NCBI RefSeq assembly: GCF_035920365.1
Contig: NZ_CP109150.1
Coordinates: 2,046,001 to 2,110,000, forward strand
Source of the DNA: Micromonospora sp. NBC_01740
GTDB taxonomy: Bacteria > Actinomycetota > Actinomycetes > Mycobacteriales > Micromonosporaceae
DNA: 64,000 bases
Reading direction: 5' to 3'
This document shows, one piece after another, positions 33,790 through 41,849 of the stretch. Below the pieces are notes generated by a model. It did no database searches. It worked only from the letters and a program-made list of their open reading frames with translations, and was not told the DNA's origin. Each line of letters opens with the position of its first letter. Positions within the stretch are counted from its first letter, which is position 1. Position numbers and translations under genes: made by a program.

Positions 33790-34806
33790 CTACCAGAGGG
33801 ACACGTGGACGTGGTCGGTGTGGTTCGACGGACCGCTGTAGGAGCTCCAGCCCGTCGCCGGGAACCAGATCTGTCTGTTCCAGATCACGTAGTAGACGCC
33901 GAGCCGGTCGGCGTTGCGGACCAGGAACGCGGTCAGGTTGTTGCCGTACATGTAGGTGTCGTCGTTGTGCCAGGGGGAGAAGCCGCTCTTCTGCAGCGAC
34001 CAGTCGCAGGCCCGGCCCTTCGGGTGCTCGTAGGGCCCGCCGGGGCGGTAACAGCCGACGAACCGGTTGAAGCCGGCCCGCTTGACCTCCTTGTACATGT
34101 GCAGGGTGCGCGCGGTGATACGGCCGGAGGTGGTGGGGTCGGCCTCGGTGGGTGACAGCGGCGTCCAGTCGCCGTCGGCCGCCCGCCCCGGCGCGATCTT
34201 CGCCACCGGCGAGGTGGCGACCACCTTGCCGCTGGTCAGCCCTCTGCCGCCGACCAGCGCGAGCGCCTTCTCCGCCTCCCGCTTGCCGCGCGCCATCTCG
34301 TTCGTCAGCTTCTGCTGTTCGCGGACCTCGGTGTCGAGCGCCAGCTTGGCCTGCTCGGCGCGGTCCTTGACCGCGTTCACCTCGGCGAGCTTCTTGGAGT
34401 TGACCAGGTTGAGCTCGTCGAGGGCGGCGGCGCGCTTGACGAACGAGTCGGGGCTGGCGGTGTCCAGCAGCATGGACACCGCGCCGATCCGCCCGGTGCG
34501 GTAGGACTGGGCGGCGATCTGGCTGACCTGGGGAGCCAGCGCGTTCAGTTCGGCCTGCGCCCGGGAGACCTCCAGGGCCAGTTCGAGCTGGCGCTTCTTC
34601 GACTTCGCCAGCTTCGCCTTGGCCTGCACGTAGGACCGGTTCCGGGCCTCGATGAGGTCGTCGAGCAGCTTGGGCTCGTCGTCCCCGTGCCCGGAGGGCT
34701 TGGGCGGGGTGGGCGCGGCCGCCGCCGGGAGAGGCCCGGCGAAGACCGCCAGAGCGGCGAGTACGGCCACCACGGGCGTCAGCCAGCGGCGTAGGGGTGC
34801 CGTCAC
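33790..34806 (-). CDS. Secreted coiled-coil protein with LAS-type (M15-like) peptidase domain
   Basis: A GTG start with GGAAGGGAAAACT gives 338 residues. A signal peptide ends near AAA-AP (about 31). Residues 45-180 are coiled coil rich in Lys, Ala and Glu, like the helical regulators of wall hydrolases. The C-terminal domain has HPKGRACD (His-x6-Asp) and a terminal DHVHVSLW (His-x-His), the zinc-ligand pattern of LAS metallopeptidases, with GGPYEHP before it. It would cleave peptide cross-links in peptidoglycan outside the cell. A ydaO-type c-di-AMP riboswitch occupies its 5' leader, typical for actinobacterial wall-hydrolase genes. Confidence 0.82.
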   Translation of the reverse strand: MTAPLRRWLTPVVAVLAALAVFAGPLPAAAAPTPPKPSGHGDDEPKLLDDLIEARNRSYVQAKAKLAKSKKRQLELALEVSRAQAELNALAPQVSQIAAQSYRTGRIGAVSMLLDTASPDSFVKRAAALDELNLVNSKKLAEVNAVKDRAEQAKLALDTEVREQQKLTNEMARGKREAEKALALVGGRGLTSGKVVATSPVAKIAPGRAADGDWTPLSPTEADPTTSGRITARTLHMYKEVKRAGFNRFVGCYRPGGPYEHPKGRACDWSLQKSGFSPWHNDDTYMYGNNLTAFLVRNADRLGVYYVIWNRQIWFPATGWSSYSGPSNHTDHVHVSLW

Positions 34807-34821
34807 AGTTTTCCCTTCCGT

Positions 34822-34990
34822 CGACCGCCGACCGGGTTAGCTGACGGGTTCGGGGCGGAAGTGGCCCCTACCGCTGTCGCGGATTCACCCCACGTACCTG
34901 GGTCCCCGGTTCGCCTCGCGGCGATTGGGCGGCGGCACCGCAGGCGCCGCTGCGCGCCTTCGGCGGTGACCGGCAGCGAGGTTACCCGAG
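34822..34990 (-). promoter_or_regulatory. ydaO-type c-di-AMP riboswitch
   Basis: Read on the minus strand, the leader contains CGGGTAACC near its 5' end, GGCGAACCGGGGACCCA, then GGGGTGAATCC, GCGGTAGGGG and finally CCCGAACCCGTCAGCTAACC, the hallmark order of the ydaO/yuaA (RF00379) aptamer. It ends 16 bases before the start codon, with the ribosome site GGAAGGG just outside. c-di-AMP binding normally turns expression off. In actinobacteria these elements precede resuscitation-promoting or wall-hydrolase genes. Boundaries are approximate. Confidence 0.92.
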
Positions 34991-35023
34991 AACGCTCCCG
35001 GGGATCTACGTCCCTAAGCCGAC

Positions 35024-35070
35024 TAAATGCGTTATTTCGTAATGGCGGACGGTGACCAGTGACGCATTTA
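35024..35070. repeat. Spaced inverted repeat TAAATGCGT/ACGCATTTA
   Basis: TAAATGCGT (35024-35032) and ACGCATTTA (35062-35070) are exact reverse complements 29 bases apart, in AT-rich DNA between the riboswitch and the end of the YibE/F gene. They could be a two-site operator for the riboswitch transcript, whose promoter must lie here. Confidence 0.45.
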
Positions 35071-35107
35071 TCAGGACGAACGTCCTGTTCGGTCACGCTG
35101 AGGAGCG

Positions 35108-36457
35108 TCACCATGCGGTGTCCGTACTTCTGTGCCCATCGGGCCATCCGGCGGGAGCGGCGGACGGCGTGTCCCCGCGCGGCCCGCTGAGGGCCTCCAG
35201 CGCCTCGGACCGGTCGGTGGCCGGCCGGGGCGTCGGCGCGGGCGCGGTGGCGGCGCGGTCGGTCGCGTCCCCGCCGCGTCGGCCGGCCGTGGTCACCAGG
35301 GCCGCCAGCGCGGTGGTCAGCGGCACGGCGGCGATCAGACCCAGGGTGGCGACCGCGCTGCGGACGATCTCCTGGGCGAGGAACTCGCTGGTGAGAAGTT
35401 GGGTCACCGCCCGCGAGTCGGCGGTCAGCAGGAGCAGCACCGGCAGCGAGGCGCCGGCGTACGCCAGCACGATGGTGTTCACCGTCGAGGCGATGTGCGC
35501 CCGGCCGACCCGGGTCGCCGCCCGGTAGAGCTGCGTCCGGGACAGCCCGGGGTTGGCGTGCGCCAGCTCGGTGACCGTGGCGGCCTGGGTCACCGTGACG
35601 TCGTCCAGCACGCCGAGGGAGCCGATGATGATCCCGGCCAGCAGCAGCCCGTGCAGGTCGACGTCGGCCTGGTACATCGACAGCGTGGTGGCGTCCTCGG
35701 AGCCGAACCCGGTCAGGTGGGTCGCGGCGGTGGCGATCGTGCCGAGGACACCGGTCAGCACCAGGCTGCCCAGCGTGCCGAGCACGGCGACCGAGGTCTG
35801 CGCCGTCACGCCGTGGGTCAGGTAGAGCACCACGAACATGATCAGAGCGGCGCCGACGACCGCGACCAGCAGGGGCGGGTTCCCGGCGCTGATGCCCGGC
35901 AGCACGAAGGTCAGCAGGATGGCGAAGCTCGCCGCCAGGCCGCCCAGCGCGGCCAGCCCACGCCACCGCCCGAAGGCGACGATGGCGGCCGCGAAGAGCG
36001 CCACCAGCCAGACCAGCGGCTTGCCGCGCTGGTGCTCGGCGATGTTGTAGGTGCTGGCCGTGGGGTCGGCGGGGTCGGTGAGCTCGACCAGGATGATCTC
36101 GTCGTCCACGGCGACGGTCGGCGCGCCGGGGCCCGCGGGCACCGGCGTCTCCACCTGCTGGCCGGCGTCGGGGCCGTCCTGCACCCGTACGGTGACCGTG
36201 CCGCAGGGGCCCTGTGGCGCGTCGGGGCTCCCCTCCGGGGTCTCCGGGGCGGGCGGGCACGGCTCCGTCACCACCCGGGTCACCGTGCCGTGGTAGCGGG
36301 GCGCATCGGTGCCGGTCGCCGGGTCGGGCGCGTCCCACGGCCACAGCACCAGGGCGGCGATCAGCGTGGCGACGAAGAGGGGCACCACCGTCGCGACGAG
36401 GATCCGCCGCACCCTCGGCGGGGCGGACGGAGCGGGACGGGTGTGGTCGGCGCCCAT
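35108..36457 (-). CDS. YibE/F family membrane protein
   Basis: The 449-residue protein has one N-terminal membrane helix (about 19-42), an extracytoplasmic beta-rich portion (50-145, with two Cys in EPCPPAPE and GPCGTVTV), then about seven membrane helices (150-395) including the conserved GSLGVLDDVTVTQAATVTEL segment. This is the YibE/F architecture. The family is thought to be transport-related but has no proven function. The C-terminal 60 residues are a disordered Ala/Pro/Thr tail. It is encoded 328 bases downstream of csoR on the same strand, without obvious coupling. Confidence 0.87.
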   Translation of the reverse strand: MGADHTRPAPSAPPRVRRILVATVVPLFVATLIAALVLWPWDAPDPATGTDAPRYHGTVTRVVTEPCPPAPETPEGSPDAPQGPCGTVTVRVQDGPDAGQQVETPVPAGPGAPTVAVDDEIILVELTDPADPTASTYNIAEHQRGKPLVWLVALFAAAIVAFGRWRGLAALGGLAASFAILLTFVLPGISAGNPPLLVAVVGAALIMFVVLYLTHGVTAQTSVAVLGTLGSLVLTGVLGTIATAATHLTGFGSEDATTLSMYQADVDLHGLLLAGIIIGSLGVLDDVTVTQAATVTELAHANPGLSRTQLYRAATRVGRAHIASTVNTIVLAYAGASLPVLLLLTADSRAVTQLLTSEFLAQEIVRSAVATLGLIAAVPLTTALAALVTTAGRRGGDATDRAATAPAPTPRPATDRSEALEALSGPRGDTPSAAPAGWPDGHRSTDTAW

Positions 36458-36785
36458 CGAGTGTCTCCCTACGAATCCAGGGCGGGGTACGTGCCGGCGG
36501 GGCCGGTCGGTTCACCCGTCGCCGCGTGGCCGGGACGGGGATCGCTTCCGCGTGGCGGTGCGGTCACGTACCGCGGTCCTGGGCCCCCGTCCGGTCGCGG
36601 GCGGGCGGTGCCGCCGCCCGGCGGGGCGCGCGGGGCGGGCGGTGCGGAATCCGGAGGGCCACCGGCCGAATGGTAGCCACCCCGGCATCCGGGCGCAGGT
36701 CGTGCGGGTGGTGTCGGAGGTGTGGCGTCGGAGGTGTGGCGTCGCCGTGGGGCCGCGCCTCGCCGGGGGCGGGTGCCGGGACGGG
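36458..36785. other. 328-base intergenic region with a 14-base tandem repeat
   Basis: Between the csoR stop and the YibE/F start no gene was recognised. The unit GTCGGAGGTGTGGC occurs twice head-to-tail at 36713-36740, with a partial third copy to 36744. The rest is very GC-rich with several CGGCGG-type runs that could fold. The YibE/F promoter should lie near 36480-36550, but no convincing elements were seen. Confidence 0.5.
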
Positions 36786-37088
36786 TCAGCCGCGCTTCAT
36801 CAGGCGGCCGACGGCGGCCATCATCTCGGTGGCCATCTCGTCGGCGCGGCCCTCGGCCGCGCCCTCGCGCATGCAGTGCCGGGCGTGCCCGTCGAGCAGG
36901 CCCAGCGCGACCTTGTCCAGAGCGGCCTGGATCGCGGAGATCTGGGTGAGCACGTCGATGCAGTAGCGATCCTCGTCGACCATCTTCTCGATGCCACGGA
37001 CCTGCCCCTCGACGCGGCGCAGCCGCGCGAGCAGCTGATCCTTGCTGGCGGTGTAACCCCTGGTCGGGGTGGGCGTCGGTGTGGTCAT
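36786..37088 (-). CDS. csoR: Copper-sensing repressor CsoR
   Basis: The ATG at 37088 gives 100 residues. The four-helix CsoR/RcnR fold is evident from RLRRVEGQVRGIEKMV onward. Copper ligands Cys43, His68 and Cys72 have the same spacing (25 and 4) as Cys36, His61 and Cys65 of Mycobacterium tuberculosis CsoR, and Tyr42 and Glu88 match the second-shell Tyr35 and Glu81. It represses by binding GC-rich palindromes and is released by Cu(I). Three such boxes lie between this gene and copZ, and a fourth in front of the CopB-like ATPase at 51206. The gene is divergent from copZ. Confidence 0.94.
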   Translation of the reverse strand: MTTPTPTPTRGYTASKDQLLARLRRVEGQVRGIEKMVDEDRYCIDVLTQISAIQAALDKVALGLLDGHARHCMREGAAEGRADEMATEMMAAVGRLMKRG

Positions 37089-37100
37089 GGGGTCGAGGAT

Positions 37101-37123
37101 ACCGTACCCCTCGGGGGTATGGT
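37101..37123. promoter_or_regulatory. CsoR-like operator 1 (csoR side)
   Basis: ACCGTACCCCT/CGGGGGTATGGT forms a palindrome centred on TACCCCTCGGGGGTAT, 13 bases upstream of the csoR start codon. The GTACCCC-type inverted half sites are typical of CsoR operators. It probably provides autoregulation. Confidence 0.75.
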
Positions 37124-37143
37124 ACGTTCGTTCCTGGCCGGGA

Positions 37144-37158
37144 TACCCCCACCGGGTA
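37144..37158. promoter_or_regulatory. CsoR-like operator 2 (central)
   Basis: TACCCCCACCGGGTA (37144-37158) is a shorter imperfect palindrome midway between csoR and copZ. Confidence 0.55.
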
Positions 37159-37194
37159 CCGGTACAAGGCACGGGCACCGGTCCGCCTCCGATG

Positions 37195-37210
37195 TACCCC
37201 TGGGGGGTAT
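37195..37210. promoter_or_regulatory. CsoR-like operator 3 (copZ side)
   Basis: TACCCCTGGGGGGTAT, nearly identical to box 1, ends 28 bases before the copZ start codon. It is placed to block transcription of the copZ operon. Confidence 0.78.
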
Positions 37211-37238
37211 AGGCTGGGGGCGGCGAGAGGAGAGTTCG

Positions 37239-37448
37239 ATGATCACCACGACGTACCAGGTGCAGGGCATGACCTGCGGGCACTGCGCCACCGCGGTCAG
37301 CACCGAGGTCGGCGCGATCCAGGGCGTCAGCGACGTCCAGGTCGACGTCGCCGCCGGTCGGGTCACCGTCACCAGCGAGGGCCCGTTGGAAACCGACACC
37401 GTGCGCTCCGCCGTCGACGAGGCCGGTTACGACCTCGTCGGCGCCTGA
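37239..37448 (+). CDS. copZ: Copper chaperone CopZ (HMA domain)
   Basis: The ATG at 37239 follows GAGAGGAGAG. The 69-residue protein is a single heavy-metal-associated domain with MTCGHC (Cys13, Cys16) and the rest of the beta-alpha-beta-beta-alpha-beta fold ([13 protein letters not shown]). It binds Cu(I) in the cytosol and hands it to CopA. It heads an operon with the secreted His-rich protein and copA, spaced 29 and 8 bases apart, under three CsoR-like boxes. Confidence 0.93.
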   Translation: MITTTYQVQGMTCGHCATAVSTEVGAIQGVSDVQVDVAAGRVTVTSEGPLETDTVRSAVDEAGYDLVGA

Positions 37449-37477
37449 GATCGGGCACGGGGAAAACGAGGCACACC

Positions 37478-38479
37478 ATGAACACGGCGACGAAGCTGAG
37501 CGGTTTCGCCCTCGGCCTCGCGGTGGTGTTCGGCGCGACGTACGGGGTCGGCCGGGTGGCCGACCCCGTGGCGCCGCCCGCCGAGGCCCCGCACGAGGCC
37601 GGCGGGGGGCACGGCGAGGACGGCGGAGCCGGACACGGGGGCGACAACGGCGCGGCGGCGCACCTGCCCGGCGGCCTGCTCGTCTCCGACCGCGGCTACA
37701 CCCTGCGCCCGGTGGACGCCCCGGCCGGGCAGTTCGCCTTCCAGGTCACCGGCCCGGACGGCGGGGCGGTGACCGCGTACGACGTGGCGCACGACAAGCG
37801 CATGCACCTGATCGTGGCCCGCCGCGACCTCTCCGGTTTCCGGCACGTGCACCCCGAGATGGCGCCGGACGGCACCTGGCGGGTCGACTCGCCGCTCGCC
37901 GGGCCCGGCGTCTGGCGGGCGTTCGCCGACTTCACCCCGACGGGGGGCGAGGCGCTGACGCTCGGCGTCGACGTGACCGTCCCCGGCGCGCTGACCGGGC
38001 GGCCCCTGCCCGCCCCGGCGACCAGCACCACGGTCGACGGCTACACGGTGACGCTCGCCGGCGCCCCGGAGCCCGGCCGCACCGCCGAGCTGACCCTGAC
38101 CGTGAGCCGCGCCGGCGCCCCGGTCACCGACCTGGAGCCCTACCTGGGCGCGTACGGCCACCTGGTGGCGCTGCGCCAGGGCGACCTGGCTTACCTGCAC
38201 GTGCACCCGCACGGCGAGCCGGGCGACGGGCGGACGCGGCCCGGCCCCGAGGTGAGCTTCTCGGCGGAGATGCCGTCGGCCGGCGCCTACCGCCTCTACC
38301 TGGACTTCAAGCACGGCGGCGTGGTGCGTACCGCCGAGTTCACCATCGTCGCCGGCAGCCCTCCGACCGCGCCGGGTGTCCCGGCGGCGACCAGCTCCCC
38401 GACGGCGGGCACGCCCGCCGCCACGAGCTCCCCGACCGCCGGCGCCGGCCACGGCGTCCCCGGTCACGGGCACGACTGA
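37478..38479 (+). CDS. Secreted His-rich protein of the copper operon
   Basis: The 333-residue protein has a signal or anchor segment (about 8-28), a His/Gly-rich stretch ([16 protein letters not shown]), then a beta-sandwich-like region with several [24 protein letters not shown] His/Met clusters, another at YLHVHPHGE, and a C-terminal Thr/Ser/Pro tail ending HGVPGHGHD. No known domain is firmly recognised, but the pattern of exposed His and Met suggests extracellular copper binding. It lies between copZ and copA, so copper-dependent expression is very likely. A transport or sensing role cannot be read directly. Confidence 0.75.
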   Translation: MNTATKLSGFALGLAVVFGATYGVGRVADPVAPPAEAPHEAGGGHGEDGGAGHGGDNGAAAHLPGGLLVSDRGYTLRPVDAPAGQFAFQVTGPDGGAVTAYDVAHDKRMHLIVARRDLSGFRHVHPEMAPDGTWRVDSPLAGPGVWRAFADFTPTGGEALTLGVDVTVPGALTGRPLPAPATSTTVDGYTVTLAGAPEPGRTAELTLTVSRAGAPVTDLEPYLGAYGHLVALRQGDLAYLHVHPHGEPGDGRTRPGPEVSFSAEMPSAGAYRLYLDFKHGGVVRTAEFTIVAGSPPTAPGVPAATSSPTAGTPAATSSPTAGAGHGVPGHGHD

Positions 38480-38487
38480 CGGGAAGC

Positions 38488-40740
38488 ATGATGACCACCA
38501 AGCCCTTGCTGACGGCGCCGAACCAGATCGAGCTGGCGATCGGCGGTATGACCTGCGCCTCCTGCGCGGCCCGGATCGAGAAGAAGCTGAACCGGATGGA
38601 CGGGGTGACCGCCACCGTCAACTACGCCACGGAGAAGGCCACCGTCCGGTACGCCGACGAGGTCACCCCGGACGAGCTGATCGCCACGGTGGAGAAGACC
38701 GGCTACACGGCGGCCCTGCCGCCCCCGCCCACGCCCGCCGGCGGCGAACCGGCCGCCGAGCCGGTGGACGAGCTGCGCGGCCTGCGTACCCGGCTGTGGG
38801 TCTCGGCCGTGCTCACCGTGCCGGTGATCGTGCTGGCGATGGTGCCCGCCTGGCAGTTCGACTTCTGGCAGTGGCTGTCGCTCACCCTGGCCGCCCCGGT
38901 CGTGGCCTACGGCGGGCTGCCCTTCCACCGGGCGGCCTTCATCAACCTGCGGCACGGAGCGGCGACCATGGACACCCTGGTCTCGCTCGGCACCCTGGCG
39001 GCGTTCGGCTGGTCGGTCTGGGCGCTCTTCCTCGGCACCGCCGGTACGCCGGGGATGACCCACCCGTTCAGTCTCGCCATCAACCGATCCGACGGCGCCG
39101 GCAACATCTACCTGGAGGCGGCGGCCGGGGTGACCGTGTTCATCCTCGCCGGCCGCTACTTCGAGGCGCGGGCGAAGCGGACCGCCGGCGCGGCCCTGCG
39201 GGCCCTGCTCGAACTCGGCGCCAAGGACGTCGCGGTGCTGCGCGGCGGCACGGAGACCCGGATCCCGGTGGACCAGCTCGTGGTGGGGGACCGGTTCGTC
39301 GTGCGGCCCGGTGAGAAGATCGCCACGGACGGCGTGGTCGACGAGGGCACCTCGGCGGTCGACGCCAGCATGCTCACCGGCGAGTCCGTCCCGGTCGAGG
39401 TCGGCCCGGGCGAGCCCGTGGTCGGCGCGACCGTCAACGCGGGCGGCCGGCTGGTGGTCACCGCCACCCGCATCGGCGGCGACACCCAACTGGCCCAGAT
39501 GGCCCGGCTGGTCGAGCAGGCGCAGACCGGCAAGGCGGCGGTGCAGCGGCTGGCCGACCGGATCTCCGGCGTCTTCGTGCCGATCGTGATCGCCCTCGCG
39601 GTGGGCACCCTCGGCTGGTGGCTCGGCAACGGGTCGGGCGGCACCGCCGCGTTCACCGCCGCCGTGGCGGTGCTGATCATCGCCTGCCCGTGCGCCCTCG
39701 GGCTGGCCACGCCGACCGCCCTGCTGGTCGGCACCGGCCGGGGCGCGCAGCTCGGCGTCCTGATCAAGGGGCCGGAGGTGCTGGAGTCCACGAAGCAGGT
39801 CGACACGGTCGTGCTGGACAAGACCGGCACCGTCACCACCGGTCGGATGACGCTTGTGGACGTGGTCCCGGCGGCCGGCGAGGACCGTGCGGAGCTGCTG
39901 CGGCTCGCCGGGGCGCTGGAGTCCGCGTCCGAGCACCCGATCGCCCGGGCCGTCGCCGCCGGGGCGGCCGAGGCGGGCACGCTGCCGCCGGTGACCGGCT
40001 TCGTCAACGCCGAGGGGCTCGGCGTGAGCGGGACGGTCGACGGTCGGGAGATGCTGATCGGTCGGCCCCGACTGCTGCGCGAGCACGGCCTCGACGTACC
40101 GGAGGAGGTCGCGCGGGCGGCGGCCACGGCGGAGGCCCAGGGACGGACGGCGGTGCTGGCCGGCTGGGACGGTCGGGCCCGCGGGGTCCTCGCGGTGGCC
40201 GACGTGGTCCGACCGACGAGCCGGGCGGCGATCGCACAGCTGCGCGCGCTCGGCCTGACGCCGGTGCTGCTGACCGGCGACAACACCACCGTCGCCCACG
40301 CGGTGGCCGCCGAGTTGGGCATCGACGAGGTGGTCGCCGAGGTGCTGCCCGCCGACAAGGTCGACGTCGTGCGGCGGCTCCAGGACGAGGGTCGGGTGGT
40401 GGCGATGGTCGGCGACGGGGTCAACGACGCCGCCGCGCTGGCCCAGGCCGACCTCGGCCTGGCCATGGGCACCGGCACGGACGTGGCGATCGAGGCGTCC
40501 GACCTGACCCTGGTCCGGGGTGACCTGATGGCCGCCGTGGACGCGATCCGGCTCGCCCGGCGCACCCTCGGCATCATCAAGGGCAACCTGTTCTGGGCCT
40601 TCGCCTACAACGTGGCGGCCCTGCCGCTGGCCGCCGCCGGCCTGCTGAACCCGATGATCGCCGGCGCCGCGATGGCCTTCTCCTCGGTCTTCGTGGTTGC
40701 CAACAGCCTCCGGCTGCGGGGCTTCCGCCCGGTCTCCTGA
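38488..40740 (+). CDS. copA: Copper-exporting P1B-1 ATPase CopA
   Basis: Tandem ATG codons open a 750-residue protein. An N-terminal HMA domain carries MTCASC (Cys23, Cys26); eight membrane helices follow; the ion-pathway motif is CPC at 400-402; the actuator has TGES; the catalytic Asp444 lies in DKTGT; and the nucleotide domain has SEHPIARA (the HP motif). This set defines a Cu(I) exporter using ATP to pump copper across the cytoplasmic membrane. It is the third gene of the copZ operon and is followed by a strong hairpin. Confidence 0.96.
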   Translation: MMTTKPLLTAPNQIELAIGGMTCASCAARIEKKLNRMDGVTATVNYATEKATVRYADEVTPDELIATVEKTGYTAALPPPPTPAGGEPAAEPVDELRGLRTRLWVSAVLTVPVIVLAMVPAWQFDFWQWLSLTLAAPVVAYGGLPFHRAAFINLRHGAATMDTLVSLGTLAAFGWSVWALFLGTAGTPGMTHPFSLAINRSDGAGNIYLEAAAGVTVFILAGRYFEARAKRTAGAALRALLELGAKDVAVLRGGTETRIPVDQLVVGDRFVVRPGEKIATDGVVDEGTSAVDASMLTGESVPVEVGPGEPVVGATVNAGGRLVVTATRIGGDTQLAQMARLVEQAQTGKAAVQRLADRISGVFVPIVIALAVGTLGWWLGNGSGGTAAFTAAVAVLIIACPCALGLATPTALLVGTGRGAQLGVLIKGPEVLESTKQVDTVVLDKTGTVTTGRMTLVDVVPAAGEDRAELLRLAGALESASEHPIARAVAAGAAEAGTLPPVTGFVNAEGLGVSGTVDGREMLIGRPRLLREHGLDVPEEVARAAATAEAQGRTAVLAGWDGRARGVLAVADVVRPTSRAAIAQLRALGLTPVLLTGDNTTVAHAVAAELGIDEVVAEVLPADKVDVVRRLQDEGRVVAMVGDGVNDAAALAQADLGLAMGTGTDVAIEASDLTLVRGDLMAAVDAIRLARRTLGIIKGNLFWAFAYNVAALPLAAAGLLNPMIAGAAMAFSSVFVVANSLRLRGFRPVS

Positions 40741-40752
40741 CCCCTGCGCACC

Positions 40753-40788
40753 GTGCCGCCGGCCCCGTCCGTCAGGGGCCGGCGGCAC
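40753..40788 (+). terminator. Terminator of the copZ-copA operon
   Basis: GTGCCGCCGGCCCC (40753-40766) pairs perfectly with GGGGCCGGCGGCAC (40775-40788), 14 bp with an eight-base loop, 13 bases after the copA stop codon. Confidence 0.75.
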
Positions 40789-40840
40789 CGGTCGTGGCGG
40801 GCCCGGCGGCCCGCCGGCCGGCGGCGGTGGGTGACCGGAC

Positions 40841-40866
40841 GGTTGGACGCTGGCGGTGCGGGGTAT
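40841..40866 (+). promoter_or_regulatory. Candidate stress-sigma promoter for the CsbD gene
   Basis: GGTT (40841-40844), 16 bases and GGGTAT (40861-40866) match the GNNT-N14-16-GGGTAC/T pattern exactly. The -10 ends 38 bases upstream of the csbD-like start. In Bacillus, csbD is under SigB, which agrees with this reading. Confidence 0.6.
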
Positions 40867-40904
40867 TCGAGGGGCGTACCGGCACCGCCAATCGGGAGGT
40901 CGAC

Positions 40905-41078
40905 ATGGGTTTCGAAGACAAGGTCAACAACACGACCGAGGATGCGGCCGGCAAGCTGAAGGAAGGCGCCGGCCGGGCCACCGACAACGAACGGCTCGAG
41001 GCCGAGGGGCGCAACGACCAGGCCAGCGCCAAGCTCAAGCAGGCCGGCGAGAAGATCAAGGACGCCTTCAAGAGCTGA
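40905..41078 (+). CDS. CsbD family stress protein
   Basis: The ATG at 40905 follows GGGAGGTCGAC. The 57-residue protein is highly charged and Ala/Lys/Glu-rich, with the CsbD consensus (DKVNNTTEDAAGKLKEG and QASAKLKQAGEKIKDAF). Such proteins are general-stress proteins of unknown biochemical role. The upstream stress-type promoter and the flanking terminators show a single-gene unit. Confidence 0.92.
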   Translation: MGFEDKVNNTTEDAAGKLKEGAGRATDNERLEAEGRNDQASAKLKQAGEKIKDAFKS

Positions 41079-41088
41079 CCCGCGTACG

Positions 41089-41131
41089 CGCCCTCCGCCG
41101 GATCGGTCACCAGCCGACCCGGCGGAGGGCG
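41089..41131 (+). terminator. Terminator after the CsbD gene
   Basis: CGCCCTCCGCCGG (41089-41101) pairs perfectly with CCGGCGGAGGGCG (41119-41131), 13 bp, and GTAC flanks each side. The loop is 17 bases. Confidence 0.65.
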
Positions 41132-41261
41132 TACTGGCGCGTCCGGCGGACGTTTCCCCCGGCAGGCGCCACTCGTTGGCAGGTCGACGTCCCGCCGCCC
41201 GGCGCCGGCCGCACCCGTGCCGTCACCCCCGGGAAGGCCGAGACCCCGAACGGGAGGTCCC

Positions 41262-41759
41262 GTGTCCCGATCCGTCGTCTACGCGCGCCGCGCCGCCGCC
41301 ACGGTGGCGCTCGGGGTGCTGGCCGTGGGATGCCAGGACACCGCGCGGGAGGAGACCGCCCGGACCGGCGCGGCCCCGCCGAGCCCGACGGCCCCGGCGA
41401 GCGCCGCCCCGAGCCCCTCCCCGGTCGCCACGACCGCCGCCAACACCGTCGAGGTCTGCCGCGAGGTCGACCAGCTCATCCTCGCCGGCAGCCGGCGGAT
41501 CGCCACCGACTCGGCGGCCTCGGTCCCCCGCGACCTGACCGGTGAGCAGGTCGCCGACCAGCTCCGGCGCAACCTGGCGGGGCTGGCGGACGACGTACGC
41601 GTGCAGGCCCGCCGCGCCGCCGACCCGGAGATCCGCGCCCTGATCCAGGACACCGCCGACCGGATCGACGCCGGTTCCCGGGCGTCCCGGCCGGCCGCCT
41701 GGATGGACTCCACCTTCACCGCGATCCCCCCGAAGCTGACCCGCGAGTGCCGCGCCTGA
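41262..41759 (+). CDS. Putative lipoprotein of unknown function
   Basis: The GTG at 41262 follows GGGAGGTCCC; an upstream in-frame ATG has no ribosome site. The first 25 residues are a lipoprotein signal with lipobox LAVGC. A Thr/Pro/Ser linker follows, then a helical domain of about 110 residues with two Cys (VEVCREVD and LTRECRA) that may form a disulfide. No family is recognised. It is a single gene. Confidence 0.75.
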   Translation: MSRSVVYARRAAATVALGVLAVGCQDTAREETARTGAAPPSPTAPASAAPSPSPVATTAANTVEVCREVDQLILAGSRRIATDSAASVPRDLTGEQVADQLRRNLAGLADDVRVQARRAADPEIRALIQDTADRIDAGSRASRPAAWMDSTFTAIPPKLTRECRA

Positions 41760-41849
41760 GGCCGACGGGCACGTCGCCCGGCGTCGTCGACACCTGACCC
41801 GGGACTCCGGTCGGCATGCACCCCCGTGCCGCACGCCGGCCGGCGTCCG

